A stretch of DNA of 41,184 bases, taken from assembly GCA_021286935.1 (NCBI GenBank), contig JAJTBI010000019.1:1-41184 (forward strand), given 5' to 3'. Position numbers and translations under genes: made by a program. A model generated the notes under the pieces. It saw only the letters and a list, made by a program, of their open reading frames with translations. It was not told where the DNA came from and ran no database searches. Positions 18,990 to 27,555 of this stretch are shown here, in pieces. The stretch comes from Geobacteraceae bacterium. GTDB lineage: Bacteria; Desulfobacterota; Desulfuromonadia; Geobacterales; Pseudopelobacteraceae. The first letter of the stretch is position 1; each line of letters starts with the position of its first letter.

Positions 18990-19607
18990 ATGACCCGTAT
19001 AAAAATCTGCGGCATAACAACCCCCGAGGACGCCCTGGCTGCTGTTGAAGCAGGTGCAGACGCCTTGGGGTTTGTCTTTTACAAGGAATCCCCCCGCCAT
19101 ATCTTCCCGGAAGAGGCAGCCCGGATCATCAATCTGTTGCCGCCCTTTGTACAGACGGTGGGTCTATTCGTCAATGAAGCTCCGGAAATTGTCAATCAGG
19201 TCAGCCGAAATTGCAGACTGGGTCTGGTGCAGTTGCATGGTGACGAGACACCGGACTACTGCAGAAGGATTGAGCAGCGGGTCATGAAGGCCTTTCGGGT
19301 CCGTTCCCTGACCTGTCTCGATCCAATCGCCGATTACCGGCTGTCCGGCTGTCTGCTGGATGCCTATTCTCCCTCGTTCTATGGTGGCACCGGCATGAGC
19401 TTTAACTGGGAGATTGCCCGCGAGGCGATCTCACGCAGTCACCGGATCGTGCTGGCTGGCGGTCTGACCCCGGATAACGTGGCTGAGGCGATCCGTCAGG
19501 TACGGCCCTACGCCGTTGATGTCTCCAGCGGTGTGGAATCAGCACCGGGCAGGAAAGATGCCGACAAGGTTCGAGAGTTTATACGCAATGCAAAGGAAGC
19601 CTTATAA
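18990..19607 (+). CDS. trpF: Phosphoribosylanthranilate isomerase
   Basis: The 205-residue TIM-barrel enzyme isomerises N-(5-phosphoribosyl)anthranilate in tryptophan synthesis. Family motifs are the opening [11 protein letters not shown] with its catalytic cysteine, [30 protein letters not shown], and the phosphate-binding [11 protein letters not shown] and VDVSSGVES, the latter with the catalytic aspartate. The stop TAA overlaps the trpB ATG by one base, so the two are translated together. The ribosome binding site (GATCTCCCT region) is poor. Confidence 0.95.
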   Translation: MTRIKICGITTPEDALAAVEAGADALGFVFYKESPRHIFPEEAARIINLLPPFVQTVGLFVNEAPEIVNQVSRNCRLGLVQLHGDETPDYCRRIEQRVMKAFRVRSLTCLDPIADYRLSGCLLDAYSPSFYGGTGMSFNWEIAREAISRSHRIVLAGGLTPDNVAEAIRQVRPYAVDVSSGVESAPGRKDADKVREFIRNAKEAL

Positions 19608-20797
19608 TGAAACAACCGGATAAACGCGGCCACTTCGGCATCCACGGTGGCCGGTATGTGCCAGAAACCCTGATGCCTGCCCTGAAGGAACTGGAAGAGG
19701 CCTATGCCCATTACCGTAACGACAAGGAGTTTAAGCAGGAATTTCAGTACTACCTGCGGGAATATGTTGGTCGTCCTTCGCCACTCTACTTTGCCGAGAA
19801 ACTGACCCGGCAACTGGGTGGCGCCAAGATATACCTGAAACGGGAAGACTTAAACCATACCGGCGCCCATAAGGTCAATAACACCATCGGCCAAGGGCTG
19901 CTGGCTCGTCGCATGGGCAAGCAACGGGTAATTGCTGAGACTGGTGCAGGACAGCACGGCGTGGCCACCGCCACCATCGCAGCCCTGTTCGGCATGCAAT
20001 GCGAGGTGTTCATGGGGTCGGAGGATATCCGTCGCCAGTCACTGAACGTCTTCCGTATGAAGCTCCTGGGGGCAACCGTTAATCCGGTCACTGCCGGCAC
20101 CGCCACCCTCAAAGATGCCATGAACGAGGCTCTGCGGGACTGGGTCACCAACATCCGCGACACCTTCTACGTGATCGGCACTGTGGCCGGTCCACATCCC
20201 TATCCGATGATGGTTCGTGATTTTCAGTCCGTAATCGGTTCCGAAGCCAAACAGCAGCACAAAAAGATTGAGGGACGCCTGCCTGATGCCCTGGTGGCCT
20301 GTGTTGGTGGTGGTAGTAACGCCATGGGGCTGTTCTACCCCTTCCTGAAGGATACCGGCGTCCGCCTGATCGGTGTAGAAGCAGCCGGTCACGGCATTGC
20401 ATCCGGCGCCCATGCGGCACCACTCTGTGCCGGACGCCCCGGTATTCTGCACGGTCAACGCAGCTACCTGCTGCAGGATGAGCACGGACAGGTGGCCAAT
20501 GCCCACTCCATCTCCGCCGGCCTGGACTATCCCGGTGTTGGCCCGGAACATGCCTGGCTGAAGGATACCGGGCGGGCTGAATACGTCTCCATTACCGATG
20601 ATGAGGCATTGGAGGCATTCCAACGTCTGACCCGCGAAGAGGGAATCATGCCGGCCCTGGAATCGTCCCACGCCATTGCCCACACGCTAAAACTGGCCCC
20701 CACCCTGCCTAAAGACCAGACTATTGTGGTCTGCTTGTCAGGCCGGGGGGACAAAGATATTCATACCGTAGCAGATGCGTTGGGCGTAAAGTTCTGA
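19607..20797 (+). CDS. trpB: Tryptophan synthase beta subunit
   Basis: The 396-residue product is a standard TrpB1. It starts with the typical [16 protein letters not shown], carries the PLP lysine Lys89 in [11 protein letters not shown], and shows [11 protein letters not shown], the phosphate loop [10 protein letters not shown] and a C-terminal CLSGRGDKD. It makes tryptophan from indole and serine, normally in complex with TrpA. trpA does not follow here; the next gene is a DHH-family protein after a 40-base gap. trpA must lie elsewhere or further away. Confidence 0.96.
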   Translation: MKQPDKRGHFGIHGGRYVPETLMPALKELEEAYAHYRNDKEFKQEFQYYLREYVGRPSPLYFAEKLTRQLGGAKIYLKREDLNHTGAHKVNNTIGQGLLARRMGKQRVIAETGAGQHGVATATIAALFGMQCEVFMGSEDIRRQSLNVFRMKLLGATVNPVTAGTATLKDAMNEALRDWVTNIRDTFYVIGTVAGPHPYPMMVRDFQSVIGSEAKQQHKKIEGRLPDALVACVGGGSNAMGLFYPFLKDTGVRLIGVEAAGHGIASGAHAAPLCAGRPGILHGQRSYLLQDEHGQVANAHSISAGLDYPGVGPEHAWLKDTGRAEYVSITDDEALEAFQRLTREEGIMPALESSHAIAHTLKLAPTLPKDQTIVVCLSGRGDKDIHTVADALGVKF

Positions 20798-20837
20798 TAG
20801 AATCTTCAGCAGTTACCAACCTACCCTGGAGGATTGC

Positions 20838-21746
20838 ATGCGACTGATTACCCGCTCTGATTTTGATGGTCTGGTCTGTGCTGTACTGCTCAAAAAAGCT
20901 GGCATCATTGAGTCATACAAATTCGTACATCCCAAAGATGTGCAGGATGGCAAGGTAGAGGCAACTGAAGATGATATAGCCGCCAACATCCCCTATATTC
21001 CAGGCTGCGGGCTCTGGTTTGATCACCACATGAGCGAGGATGAGCGACTCAAGTTCAACTGCGACTTCAAGGGCGAAAGCCGTTGGGCTAAAAGCTGTGC
21101 CAGAGTGATCTATGATTACTACGGTGGTGCCGCAAAATTCCCCGACATTGAAGCGATGATGACCGCCGTTGACAAGACCGATTCCGGTGACCTGACCGTT
21201 GATGAAGTGTTGAACCCCCAGGGTTGGCTGTTACTCTCGTTCATGATGGACCCCCGTACCGGTCTGGGACGTTACAAGGATTACCGAATCAGTAACTATC
21301 AACTGATGGAAGAGCTGATAGAGATGTGCCGCACCATGCAGATTGAAGAGATTCTGGCCAACCCAGATGTTAAGGAGCGAATTGCCCGCTATACCGAACA
21401 AGAGGCGGCGTACAAGAAAATGATTCAAGAAAACGCCAAGGTCGATGGCAAGGTACTGATTATTGATCTGCGTGATGTAGACGAAATTGTAACCGGTAAC
21501 CGTTTTGTAGAGTACAGCCTCTACCCTGAGGTACTGACCTCTGTCCGGATCATGTGGGGGCTTAACAAACAAAATACCGTTTTTGCTGTTGGACACAGCA
21601 TCATAAACCGTGGTTCCAAGGTCAATGTCGGTTCACTGATGTTGAAAAACGGTGGTGGCGGACATTTCCAGGTTGGCACCTGTCAGGTAGAGAATGACAA
21701 CGTTCAAAAGGCCTTGCAGGAGATTATTGAAAAACTCAATTCATAG
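20838..21746 (+). CDS. DHH-family phosphoesterase (exopolyphosphatase-like)
   Basis: The 302-residue product has the DHH motifs: LITRSDFDGLVCAVLL (metal-binding aspartates 8 and 10), the DHH triad in LWFDHHMSED, and a later aspartate in AVDKTDSGDL. A DHHA1-type C-terminus ends in the glycine-rich NGGGGHFQVG. DHH enzymes use manganese to cleave phosphodiester or polyphosphate substrates; candidates include oligonucleotides, c-di-AMP/pGpG-type dinucleotides and polyphosphate. The exact substrate cannot be read from sequence. CTGGAGG precedes the ATG. The gene appears monocistronic, with a good terminator after it. Confidence 0.82.
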   Translation: MRLITRSDFDGLVCAVLLKKAGIIESYKFVHPKDVQDGKVEATEDDIAANIPYIPGCGLWFDHHMSEDERLKFNCDFKGESRWAKSCARVIYDYYGGAAKFPDIEAMMTAVDKTDSGDLTVDEVLNPQGWLLLSFMMDPRTGLGRYKDYRISNYQLMEELIEMCRTMQIEEILANPDVKERIARYTEQEAAYKKMIQENAKVDGKVLIIDLRDVDEIVTGNRFVEYSLYPEVLTSVRIMWGLNKQNTVFAVGHSIINRGSKVNVGSLMLKNGGGGHFQVGTCQVENDNVQKALQEIIEKLNS

Positions 21747-21774
21747 CCAAATCAGCACACTGTTTAGCATCACT

Positions 21775-21801
21775 AAAAGCCGCGTTTTCGCGGCTTTTTT
21801 T
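21775..21801 (+). terminator. Rho-independent terminator after the DHH gene
   Basis: AAAAGCCGCG-TTTT-CGCGGCTTTT (21775-21798) forms a 10-bp stem followed by more T residues. It lies 28 bases after the stop codon. Confidence 0.9.
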
Positions 21802-21802
21802 G

Positions 21803-21831
21803 TTGACGCTGAACGCATGTTCAGGTATCTA
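21803..21831 (+). promoter_or_regulatory. Sigma-70-like pta promoter with palindrome in the spacer
   Basis: TTGACG (21803-21808) and TATCTA (21826-21831) are 17 bases apart. The start codon lies about 32 bases after the predicted transcription start. The spacer holds CTGAAC-GCAT-GTTCAG (21809-21824), a 6-bp inverted repeat that would place a repressor between the -35 and -10 boxes. Confidence 0.55.
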
Positions 21832-21869
21832 GCAAAAACTTGTTTTATTATTTAAGGGAGGTAGTTTGC

Positions 21870-22871
21870 ATGTATCTAGTTGACCAAATCAAAGAAAAGG
21901 CCAAAAAGAATCTGCAGACCGTGGTACTGCCAGAAAGTTATGATGAGCGGATGTTGTACGCTGCGGAAAAGATCGTCAAGGAAGGTCTTGCAAAGCTGGT
22001 TATCCTTGGCAACCCTGCCAAAATTCAGGCTGAAGCCACTGCCAAGGGGATCAATCTGGCTGGCGTGGAACTGCTTAATCCGGCTGACTCACCCAAACTT
22101 GATCAGTACATCGCAGAGTTTGTTGAGCTGCGCAAATCCAAGGGAATGACTGTTGATGAAGCCAGGAAGCTGCTGACTGCCGATGACAACCTCTACTATG
22201 CCGGCATGATGGTGCGTAACGGCGATGCCGGGGGTGAAGTAGCCGGTGCCACCGGCACCACCGGTAATGTACTGAAAGCCGCCTTCCAGACCGTGGGCCC
22301 GGCTTCCGGCATCAAAACCGTATCTTCTTTCTTTCTGATGATCACCAAGACACCTTCCTTTGGCGAAAACGGCATCATTCTGTTTGCCGACTGTGCTGTC
22401 AACCCTAACCCGGATGCACAGGCACTGGCTGAGATCGCCGTTGCCACTGCAGGCAACTGCAAGGCATTTCTTGATGTTGAAGCCCGTGTGGGTATGCTCT
22501 CCTTCTCAACCAAGGGTAGCGCCAACCATGCCGATGTGGACAAGGTCACCAAGGCGGTCGAGATCGCCAAGACCATCAAGCCTGATATCCAGATTGACGG
22601 CGAGCTGCAGGCCGACGCGGCCCTGCTGCCCAAAGTAGGTGAGAAAAAGGCACCGGGCAGCCCGGTGGCAGGCAAGGCCAACGTCCTGATCTTCCCTGAC
22701 CTGGATGCCGGTAATATTGCCTATAAACTGGTGGAGCGGGTAGCCGGAGCTGAAGCGGTGGGACCGATCATTCAAGGGTTGGGCAAGCCGGTTAACGACC
22801 TTTCCCGTGGCTGCTCCGTAGATGACATTGTGAACGTTGTTGCGATTACCGCTGTACAGGCGGGCGCATAG
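21870..22871 (+). CDS. pta: Phosphate acetyltransferase
   Basis: The 333-residue enzyme interconverts acetyl-CoA and acetyl phosphate. ATG 21870 is chosen because GGGAGG lies 8-10 bases upstream; the frame runs further back without a plausible start. It is the short, single-domain Pta, without the N-terminal regulatory domain of the E. coli enzyme. Motifs include LPESYDERMLYAAEKI, GMMVRNGDAGGEVAGA, the SFFLMITKT segment, the ADCAVNPNPDAQALAEIA signature and PGSPVAGKANVLIFPDLDAGN. In acetate-oxidising Geobacter this enzyme, with acetate kinase, activates acetate. ackA is not in the window. Confidence 0.95.
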   Translation: MYLVDQIKEKAKKNLQTVVLPESYDERMLYAAEKIVKEGLAKLVILGNPAKIQAEATAKGINLAGVELLNPADSPKLDQYIAEFVELRKSKGMTVDEARKLLTADDNLYYAGMMVRNGDAGGEVAGATGTTGNVLKAAFQTVGPASGIKTVSSFFLMITKTPSFGENGIILFADCAVNPNPDAQALAEIAVATAGNCKAFLDVEARVGMLSFSTKGSANHADVDKVTKAVEIAKTIKPDIQIDGELQADAALLPKVGEKKAPGSPVAGKANVLIFPDLDAGNIAYKLVERVAGAEAVGPIIQGLGKPVNDLSRGCSVDDIVNVVAITAVQAGA

Positions 22872-22883
22872 CCTAGCCACTTC

Positions 22884-22989
22884 CAGATCACGGCGCTAGT
22901 TTCGTTGGCTTCGTCGGCTACTCCTCGACGTATTGCCTTATACGCCTACGTTGCGACCTCCTCGCCGCCTTGCTATCATCCGTGATCTG
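22884..22989. repeat. 106-bp element with 10-bp terminal inverted repeats
   Basis: The ends are CAGATCACGG (22884-22893) and CCGTGATCTG (22980-22989), exact reverse complements. The interior contains a small hairpin CGTAT-TGCCTT-ATACG and GTCG/CGAC repeats, with no coding capacity of note. It begins 12 bases after the pta stop. Size and symmetry fit a palindromic extragenic or MITE-like element. Copy number in the genome cannot be seen from here. Confidence 0.6.
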
Positions 22990-23009
22990 AAACCGGCATA
23001 ACCGGGTAA

Positions 23010-23049
23010 CACAAAAAAGCCGACCCTGAAAAGGGCCGGCTTTTTTGTG
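23010..23049. terminator. Bidirectional terminator between pta and cydB
   Basis: CACAAAAAAGCCGACCCT (23010-23027) pairs with 23032-23049 with one mismatch around a GAAA tetraloop. It has an A run on the left and a T run on the right, so it can serve both convergent genes. Confidence 0.9.
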
Positions 23050-23067
23050 TTCTACCGTGAAGACAGC

Positions 23068-24099
23068 TTAGTATGCTTCTTTGTTTTCCAGCACATCTTT
23101 CTCAGTCAGCGGAGCACGGAAAATACGGTATGCCCAGATTTTGTAGAGGATAACCGTTGGTACAAAGATACCGGCAACCACCGTCATAATAGCCAGAGTG
23201 TACTGACTGGATGATGAGTTGAAGATGGTCAGACTGAATGCTGGATCAAGGTTAGACGGAATCAGGTTCGGGAACAGACCTGCCACACCGGTTACGCAGA
23301 CAAAGACAATCGTAATACAGGAAGCAGTGAATGCCTTCAGCGCTGCGTTTTTGATCATGAAGAAATAGGTGGCTACCATTGCAAGTACAGCAACAGCAGG
23401 GGCAATGAACAGTACCGGAACCTTCAGGTAGTTATCATACAGCTTGGTGGCATAAGTAGTATAGCCCAGGAACACGACCGCAATCAGCAGCAATGGAATC
23501 CAGAGCAGCTTGGCCAGATTGAATGCACGGGAGGAAAGATCGCCAACGGTCTTAACGGTGGCATACAGAGCACCATGCACGGCAAATAGCAGCACAAACA
23601 GCAGACCGGTAACAATACCGTAGGGATTCAGCAGAGAAATCAGCCCGCCGTGATAACCGGCGGCATCCATTGGCAGCCCTTTAAAGATGTTACCAAAGGC
23701 GACACCGAACAGCAGCGCAGGCAGGAAGCTGGAGATGATGATGGCAGCATCCCAGCCACTCTTCCATGCAGCGCTGTCGATCTTGCCACGGAACTCAAAG
23801 GAGACACCGCGAACAATCAGAGAGAACAGCAGCAGCAACAGGGCAGTGTAGAGGTAGCTGAACATCAGGGCATAGGTAGTCGGGAAGGCGGCAAAGGTAG
23901 CACCACCGGCAGTCAACAGCCAGACCTCATTACCATCCCAGACCGGCCCGATTGAATTGATCAAAATCCGCTTTTCCGTGTCATTCTTGGCAATGAAACC
24001 GGAGAGAAAACCTACGCCGAACACAAAACCATCCAGCATGAAGTAGACTGACCAAAGTACAGCCCAAAGCACGAACCAGGTAATTTGGAGTATTTCCAT
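23068..24099 (-). CDS. cydB: Cytochrome bd oxidase subunit II
   Basis: The 343-residue integral membrane protein has about eight hydrophobic segments. The family signature GPVWDGNEVWLLTAGGA is at about residues 52-68, preceded by the ligand-region opening MLDGFVFGVGFL. CydB pairs with CydA to form a quinol oxidase that reduces oxygen to water without pumping protons. The start is one base from the cydA stop, so the genes are translationally linked. No small CydX reading frame is visible before the shared terminator. Confidence 0.95.
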   Translation of the reverse strand: MEILQITWFVLWAVLWSVYFMLDGFVFGVGFLSGFIAKNDTEKRILINSIGPVWDGNEVWLLTAGGATFAAFPTTYALMFSYLYTALLLLLFSLIVRGVSFEFRGKIDSAAWKSGWDAAIIISSFLPALLFGVAFGNIFKGLPMDAAGYHGGLISLLNPYGIVTGLLFVLLFAVHGALYATVKTVGDLSSRAFNLAKLLWIPLLLIAVVFLGYTTYATKLYDNYLKVPVLFIAPAVAVLAMVATYFFMIKNAALKAFTASCITIVFVCVTGVAGLFPNLIPSNLDPAFSLTIFNSSSSQYTLAIMTVVAGIFVPTVILYKIWAYRIFRAPLTEKDVLENKEAY

Positions 24100-24100
24100 G

Positions 24101-25447
24101 TTACGCTACCTCCTTTGCCGGAATCATGCCGGGTACTGCCTTTTCAGGACCAATTTTCGCGTATTTAATCAGCAGGTAGATATCAATCACACCCAGCACA
24201 CCGTAGAGTACCGTAAAACCGGCCAACGAGAAGGCAACCTGAGCTGCAGAAACAGCAGATGATGTTGAACCTGCAGTCTTCAGAACACCGTAGACAATCC
24301 AGGGTTGACGTCCCAGTTCTGCCACCAGCCATCCCAGCTGAACCGTAATGTACGGCAGCGGCAGAGCGGCCAGCATGATGTAGAGGAAGATCTTGAAATC
24401 AACAAAGCTCTTCCAGCGGGGCATAATTACCGCCAGCAGAGACAGGCCAAGCATGAGACCACCCAGAATAGCCATCAGACGGAAGCTGAGGTACACCGGC
24501 AGAACTGGCGGACGCTCTTCTTTAGGGAATGACTTCAGGCCCTTAACCTCTGCATTGGTATCATGGAAGGCAAGGAAGCTGAGCGCACCGGGAACGGAAG
24601 CGCCAGCAACGGCATTACGCTCATTTGCCTCATCCGGCCACAACAGCAGATGCATGGGAGCACCTTTCTGGGTTTCCCAGACAGATTCCATGGCAGCAAA
24701 CTTGGTGGGTTGGGACTTGGCGATTTCAACAGCATGGAAGTCACCGGTAGCAGCAACGGCAATACCGGCAAGCAGCGAGAACATGGCAGCGGTCTTGAAA
24801 GAACGGGTAAAGAAGTCAATCTCATTCTTTTTAATCAGGTGCCAGGCTGCAATCCCCATCACAAAATAGCCTGCAACCATGTAGCCGGAAGTCAGGGTAT
24901 GGGCAAACTTGATCAGACCATAGGGGTTGGTTGCGACTGCCAGGAAGTCATTGAGTTCGGCACGGTTGTTACGCAGTACAAAACCGACCGGCTTCTGCAT
25001 CCAGGCGTTGGCCAGCAGGATCAGCAGCGCAGAAAGGTTGGTACCGAAGGCGGCCAGACACATGGTGGTGGCGTGGGCCTTCTTAGAAAGCTTGTCCCAT
25101 CCAAAGATCCAGACACCGATAAAAACCGACTCAAGGAAGAACGCAGCGGTTGCCTCAATGGCCAAAGGAGCTCCAAAGATATCGCCCACATAGCGGGAGT
25201 ATTCAGCCCAGTTCATACCAAACTGAAACTCCTGGGTAATACCGGTAACCACGCCCAGAGCAAAGTTGATCAGAAACAACTTTCCCCAGAACTTGGTCAT
25301 CCGCAGGTAGGTTTCGTCGCCGGTCTTCACATATCTGGTTTCAAACCAGGCGGTCAGAACAGAAAGACCTAATGTGAGCGGAACGAAGATAAAATGGAAC
25401 ATGGTGGTGACTGCGAACTGCAGTCGACTGAGGGCAAGGACGTCCAT
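24101..25447 (-). CDS. cydA: Cytochrome bd oxidase subunit I (short Q-loop type)
   Basis: The 448-residue membrane protein starts LSRLQFAVTTMFHFIFVPL, containing the heme-ligand histidine region. It has FQFGMNWAEYSRYVG and the GRQPWIVYGVLKT motif that defines CydA. The Q loop after transmembrane helix 6 is short, so the subunit is about 70 residues shorter than E. coli CydA, like cyanide-insensitive/CIO-type oxidases. In a mainly anaerobic organism this oxidase would remove oxygen or support microaerobic respiration. AGGAGGAAG precedes the ATG. A palindromic operator and promoter lie upstream. Confidence 0.95.
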   Translation of the reverse strand: MDVLALSRLQFAVTTMFHFIFVPLTLGLSVLTAWFETRYVKTGDETYLRMTKFWGKLFLINFALGVVTGITQEFQFGMNWAEYSRYVGDIFGAPLAIEATAAFFLESVFIGVWIFGWDKLSKKAHATTMCLAAFGTNLSALLILLANAWMQKPVGFVLRNNRAELNDFLAVATNPYGLIKFAHTLTSGYMVAGYFVMGIAAWHLIKKNEIDFFTRSFKTAAMFSLLAGIAVAATGDFHAVEIAKSQPTKFAAMESVWETQKGAPMHLLLWPDEANERNAVAGASVPGALSFLAFHDTNAEVKGLKSFPKEERPPVLPVYLSFRLMAILGGLMLGLSLLAVIMPRWKSFVDFKIFLYIMLAALPLPYITVQLGWLVAELGRQPWIVYGVLKTAGSTSSAVSAAQVAFSLAGFTVLYGVLGVIDIYLLIKYAKIGPEKAVPGMIPAKEVA

Positions 25448-25499
25448 GCTTCCTCCTCGTGTGGGTAGTCAGACGGTCATCGTGTGCCGTCGATAAGAA

Positions 25500-25527
25500 A
25501 GCATACTCGTACTTTTTGAAAAATCAA
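25500..25527 (-). promoter_or_regulatory. Sigma-70-like promoter for cydAB
   Basis: On the minus strand TTGATT (25522-25527) and TATGCT (25500-25505) are separated by 16 bases. The start codon lies about 50 bases downstream. The operator at 25534-25552 sits just upstream of the -35 box. Confidence 0.45.
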
Positions 25528-25533
25528 GCACAA

Positions 25534-25552
25534 AAAGACCAACTTGGTCTTT
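25534..25552. promoter_or_regulatory. Perfect 19-bp palindromic operator upstream of cydA
   Basis: AAAGACCAA-C-TTGGTCTTT is a perfect 9-bp inverted repeat around one base. It differs from FNR (TTGAT-N4-ATCAA) and Rex (TTGTGAA-N4-TTCACAA) sites. Its position next to the -35 box suggests a dimeric regulator of the oxidase. The rest of the gap 25553-25657 is AT-rich, with no gene. Confidence 0.6.
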
Positions 25553-25657
25553 AATGTCGGAATACATATATTGCAATATAACGAAACATCTTGTTATTAC
25601 GGTTTTTAATTTCGGGATTGCAGTCAGAAATTATACACAAAAAAATACGGATTATTT

Positions 25658-26332
25658 TTAAGCATACCGTAGCGGGTCTTTTAGTCCCGCCTCACTGAAC
25701 CCTTTCAGACGTAAACGACAGGAATCGCAGCTGCCGCAGGAAAGTCCTTCCGGCGTAGGATCATAACAGGAGTGTGTCTGGCTGTAATCAACCCCCAGTG
25801 CAGTGCCTTGCTTGATAATCTCTGCCTTGGTCAGATTGATTAAGGGGGTATGGATAGTAAAATGACCGGTTCCTTCTACCCCTGCCCTGGTGGCCAGGTT
25901 GGCCATCCGCTCATAGGCGTCGATATATTCAGGGCGGCAATCAGGGTAACCGGAATAGTCCAGGGCATTCACACCAATAAAGATATCATAGGCCCCCAGC
26001 ACCTCGGCCCAGCCCAGGGCAAAGGAAAGAAAGATCGTATTACGGGCAGGGACATAGGTAACCGGAATATCCTCCCCTACCCCGCCTTTAGGCACCTCCA
26101 TCTCGCTGGTCAGGGCGCTGCCACCCACCTGACGCAGATCAAAGGCAACCACCAGATGTTCAACCGCCCCACACTTCTTGGCATTGGCGCGGGCCAGCTC
26201 CAGTTCATGGCGGTGACGCTGACCATAATCAAAACTGATGGCATAGGGAGCAAATCCCTGATCCTGGGCAATGGCAAGACAGGTGGTGGAATCAAGACCT
26301 GAGCTATAGAGAACAACGGCTTTTTTCTGCAT
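25658..26332 (-). CDS. queC: 7-cyano-7-deazaguanine synthase
   Basis: The 224-residue enzyme converts 7-carboxy-7-deazaguanine to preQ0 using ATP and ammonia, in the queuosine pathway. ATG 26332 is chosen because the family starts at [15 protein letters not shown] and GAGGTGG precedes it; the frame extends 11 codons further. The PP-loop is SSGLDST, where most relatives read SGGLDST. The C-terminal zinc site is [19 protein letters not shown]. Other queuosine genes are not nearby. It follows the Bfd-like gene by 105 bases, a gap that carries a GTCAAGCA/TGCTTGAC palindrome. Confidence 0.94.
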   Translation of the reverse strand: MQKKAVVLYSSGLDSTTCLAIAQDQGFAPYAISFDYGQRHRHELELARANAKKCGAVEHLVVAFDLRQVGGSALTSEMEVPKGGVGEDIPVTYVPARNTIFLSFALGWAEVLGAYDIFIGVNALDYSGYPDCRPEYIDAYERMANLATRAGVEGTGHFTIHTPLINLTKAEIIKQGTALGVDYSQTHSCYDPTPEGLSCGSCDSCRLRLKGFSEAGLKDPLRYA

Positions 26333-26407
26333 GTAATCCACCTCATCAACGGGATGAAACACCATAATGCGTTAGAACAGCGTGGTCAAGGGATCTGTAC
26401 CGGTCTC

Positions 26408-26425
26408 GTCAAGCACCTGCTTGAC
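26408..26425. repeat. 18-bp inverted repeat between the Bfd-like gene and queC
   Basis: GTCAAGCA-CC-TGCTTGAC consists of two 8-bp arms separated by two bases. It lies just downstream of the Bfd-like stop and 76 bases before the queC start. It could be an operator for queC or part of a 3'-end structure. No T-run follows on the minus strand. Confidence 0.4.
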
Positions 26426-26437
26426 CTCAGGAGAACA

Positions 26438-26596
26438 TCATCTACCCCGTGGGGACTGTTCCTTGCAGCGGCCCAACGTACAGGCTCCGGTCATGCGACG
26501 GATGTCGTCTATCGTCTGTGCCCCGGCCAGCTTTGCCTGCCTGATCTCACCGGCAGTTACCCTGTTGCAGAAGCAGACCGGTTCATCATTATGCAT
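26438..26596 (-). CDS. Small Bfd-like [2Fe-2S] protein
   Basis: This 52-residue gene was found by direct translation. The product starts MHNDEPVCFCNRVTAGEIRQ and continues with AGAQTIDDIRRMTGACTLGRC. The cysteine pattern CxC...C-x4-C and the text VT..EI..A...GA.T..D.R..TGA match the BFD-like [2Fe-2S]-binding domain (bacterioferritin-associated ferredoxin, NirB and CopZ N-terminal types). GAGGAGG lies 7 bases before the ATG. It begins 11 bases after the CDF transporter stop, so it sits in the metal-stress operon. It may deliver electrons or sense iron-sulfur status; the partner is unknown. Its last residues (SPRGR) end earlier than some relatives with a terminal Cys-Cys. Confidence 0.85.
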   Translation of the reverse strand: MHNDEPVCFCNRVTAGEIRQAKLAGAQTIDDIRRMTGACTLGRCKEQSPRGR

Positions 26597-26607
26597 TATC
26601 GTCCTCC

Positions 26608-27537
26608 TCAATGATTATGACCGCAGCACGGTTCCTTACGTTGCTGATGCTGCAGCGGTTTGATCAGCGGCCCGCCATTGCAGTCGCTGCACTCAAGCTG
26701 GATGGTGGTGTGGGTAATATGAAATCGATGCTCAAGGACGTGCTCAATCCGGTGCAACAGATCGCTGCGCCGATCGTCATAGCCTGCTGCAACCTCAACA
26801 TGCACCGACAGTGCGGTGATGTGTGAACAGACCGACCAGACATTCAGGTGATGTAGATCCTGCACCCCTTCAACATCACGGATGGCTGCCGCCACCTCTG
26901 TCAGATCAAGACCACGGGGGGCACCCTCCATCAGAATATGGGTGGCATCCCGCAGCACCCGCCCTGCCCCGGCAAGGATCAGCAGACCGATGGCGGCAGA
27001 CAACAGGGCATCCAGCAGATACCAGCCGGTATAGTACATCACGATCCCGCCGATGATCACCCCGACCGATGCCGCAGCATCCCCTACCACATGCAGGAAG
27101 GCGCTCTTCACGTTCAGGTCGTCATGGCTGTGGCTGTGCAGGGTACTGGCAGCCAGCAGATTCATCACCAGGCCGATCACCGCAATCACCAGCATCGGCC
27201 CGCTTTTGACCGGTTCCGGAGCGGCAAAGCGGCCCCAGGCCTCATACAGAATTCCGATCCCCATCAGAAAGACGGTCAGGCCATTGATAAAGGAAGCAAA
27301 CACCTCGGAACGGTGAAATCCGTAGGTATGCCGTTCAGAGGTTGGCAGAGCGGCCAGCTGTACGGCAGTCAGTGACAATACCAGCGCAAACAGGTCCAGA
27401 AAGACATGGGCGGCATCGGACAACAGCGCCAGAGAATTGGTCCAGAGACCACCCGCTACTTCCGCAATCAGGGTTACCGCTGTCAGGGCAATGGCAATCT
27501 TGAATTTACCGCTGATATGGCTGTCAAGCGTGGTCAT
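26608..27537 (-). CDS. Cation diffusion facilitator (metal exporter)
   Basis: The 309-residue inner-membrane antiporter has six hydrophobic segments. Metal-site motifs are SDAAHVFLD in helix 2 and HVVGDAAAS in helix 5, each HxxxD, as in zinc and cobalt exporters. The cytosolic C-terminal domain includes the segment LHHLNVWSV, and the protein ends in a cysteine/histidine tail (PCCGHNH). The HxxxD pair in both helices favours zinc, cobalt or cadmium over manganese or iron, but selectivity is an inference. The gene starts 18 bases after arsR stops and is followed after 11 bases by the Bfd-like gene. Confidence 0.9.
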   Translation of the reverse strand: MTTLDSHISGKFKIAIALTAVTLIAEVAGGLWTNSLALLSDAAHVFLDLFALVLSLTAVQLAALPTSERHTYGFHRSEVFASFINGLTVFLMGIGILYEAWGRFAAPEPVKSGPMLVIAVIGLVMNLLAASTLHSHSHDDLNVKSAFLHVVGDAAASVGVIIGGIVMYYTGWYLLDALLSAAIGLLILAGAGRVLRDATHILMEGAPRGLDLTEVAAAIRDVEGVQDLHHLNVWSVCSHITALSVHVEVAAGYDDRRSDLLHRIEHVLEHRFHITHTTIQLECSDCNGGPLIKPLQHQQRKEPCCGHNH

Positions 27538-27555
27538 ACTTCTCCCTTTTTCAGA

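Noticed and set aside
21811..21822. LexA (SOS) box at the pta promoter
   Set aside because: It matches the Gram-positive motif, but pta is not an SOS gene and Geobacter LexA is reported to bind a different sequence.
24563..25372. Long open frame opposite cydA (269 codons)
   Set aside because: It lies wholly antisense to cydA, which has clear family motifs, and its product has low-complexity, glutamine- and glycine-rich text with no recognisable domain.
25522..25533. FNR-type site TTGATTTTTCAA near the cydA promoter
   Set aside because: The half-sites are two bases too close compared with TTGAT-N4-ATCAA, and the TTGATT part is better explained as the -35 box.
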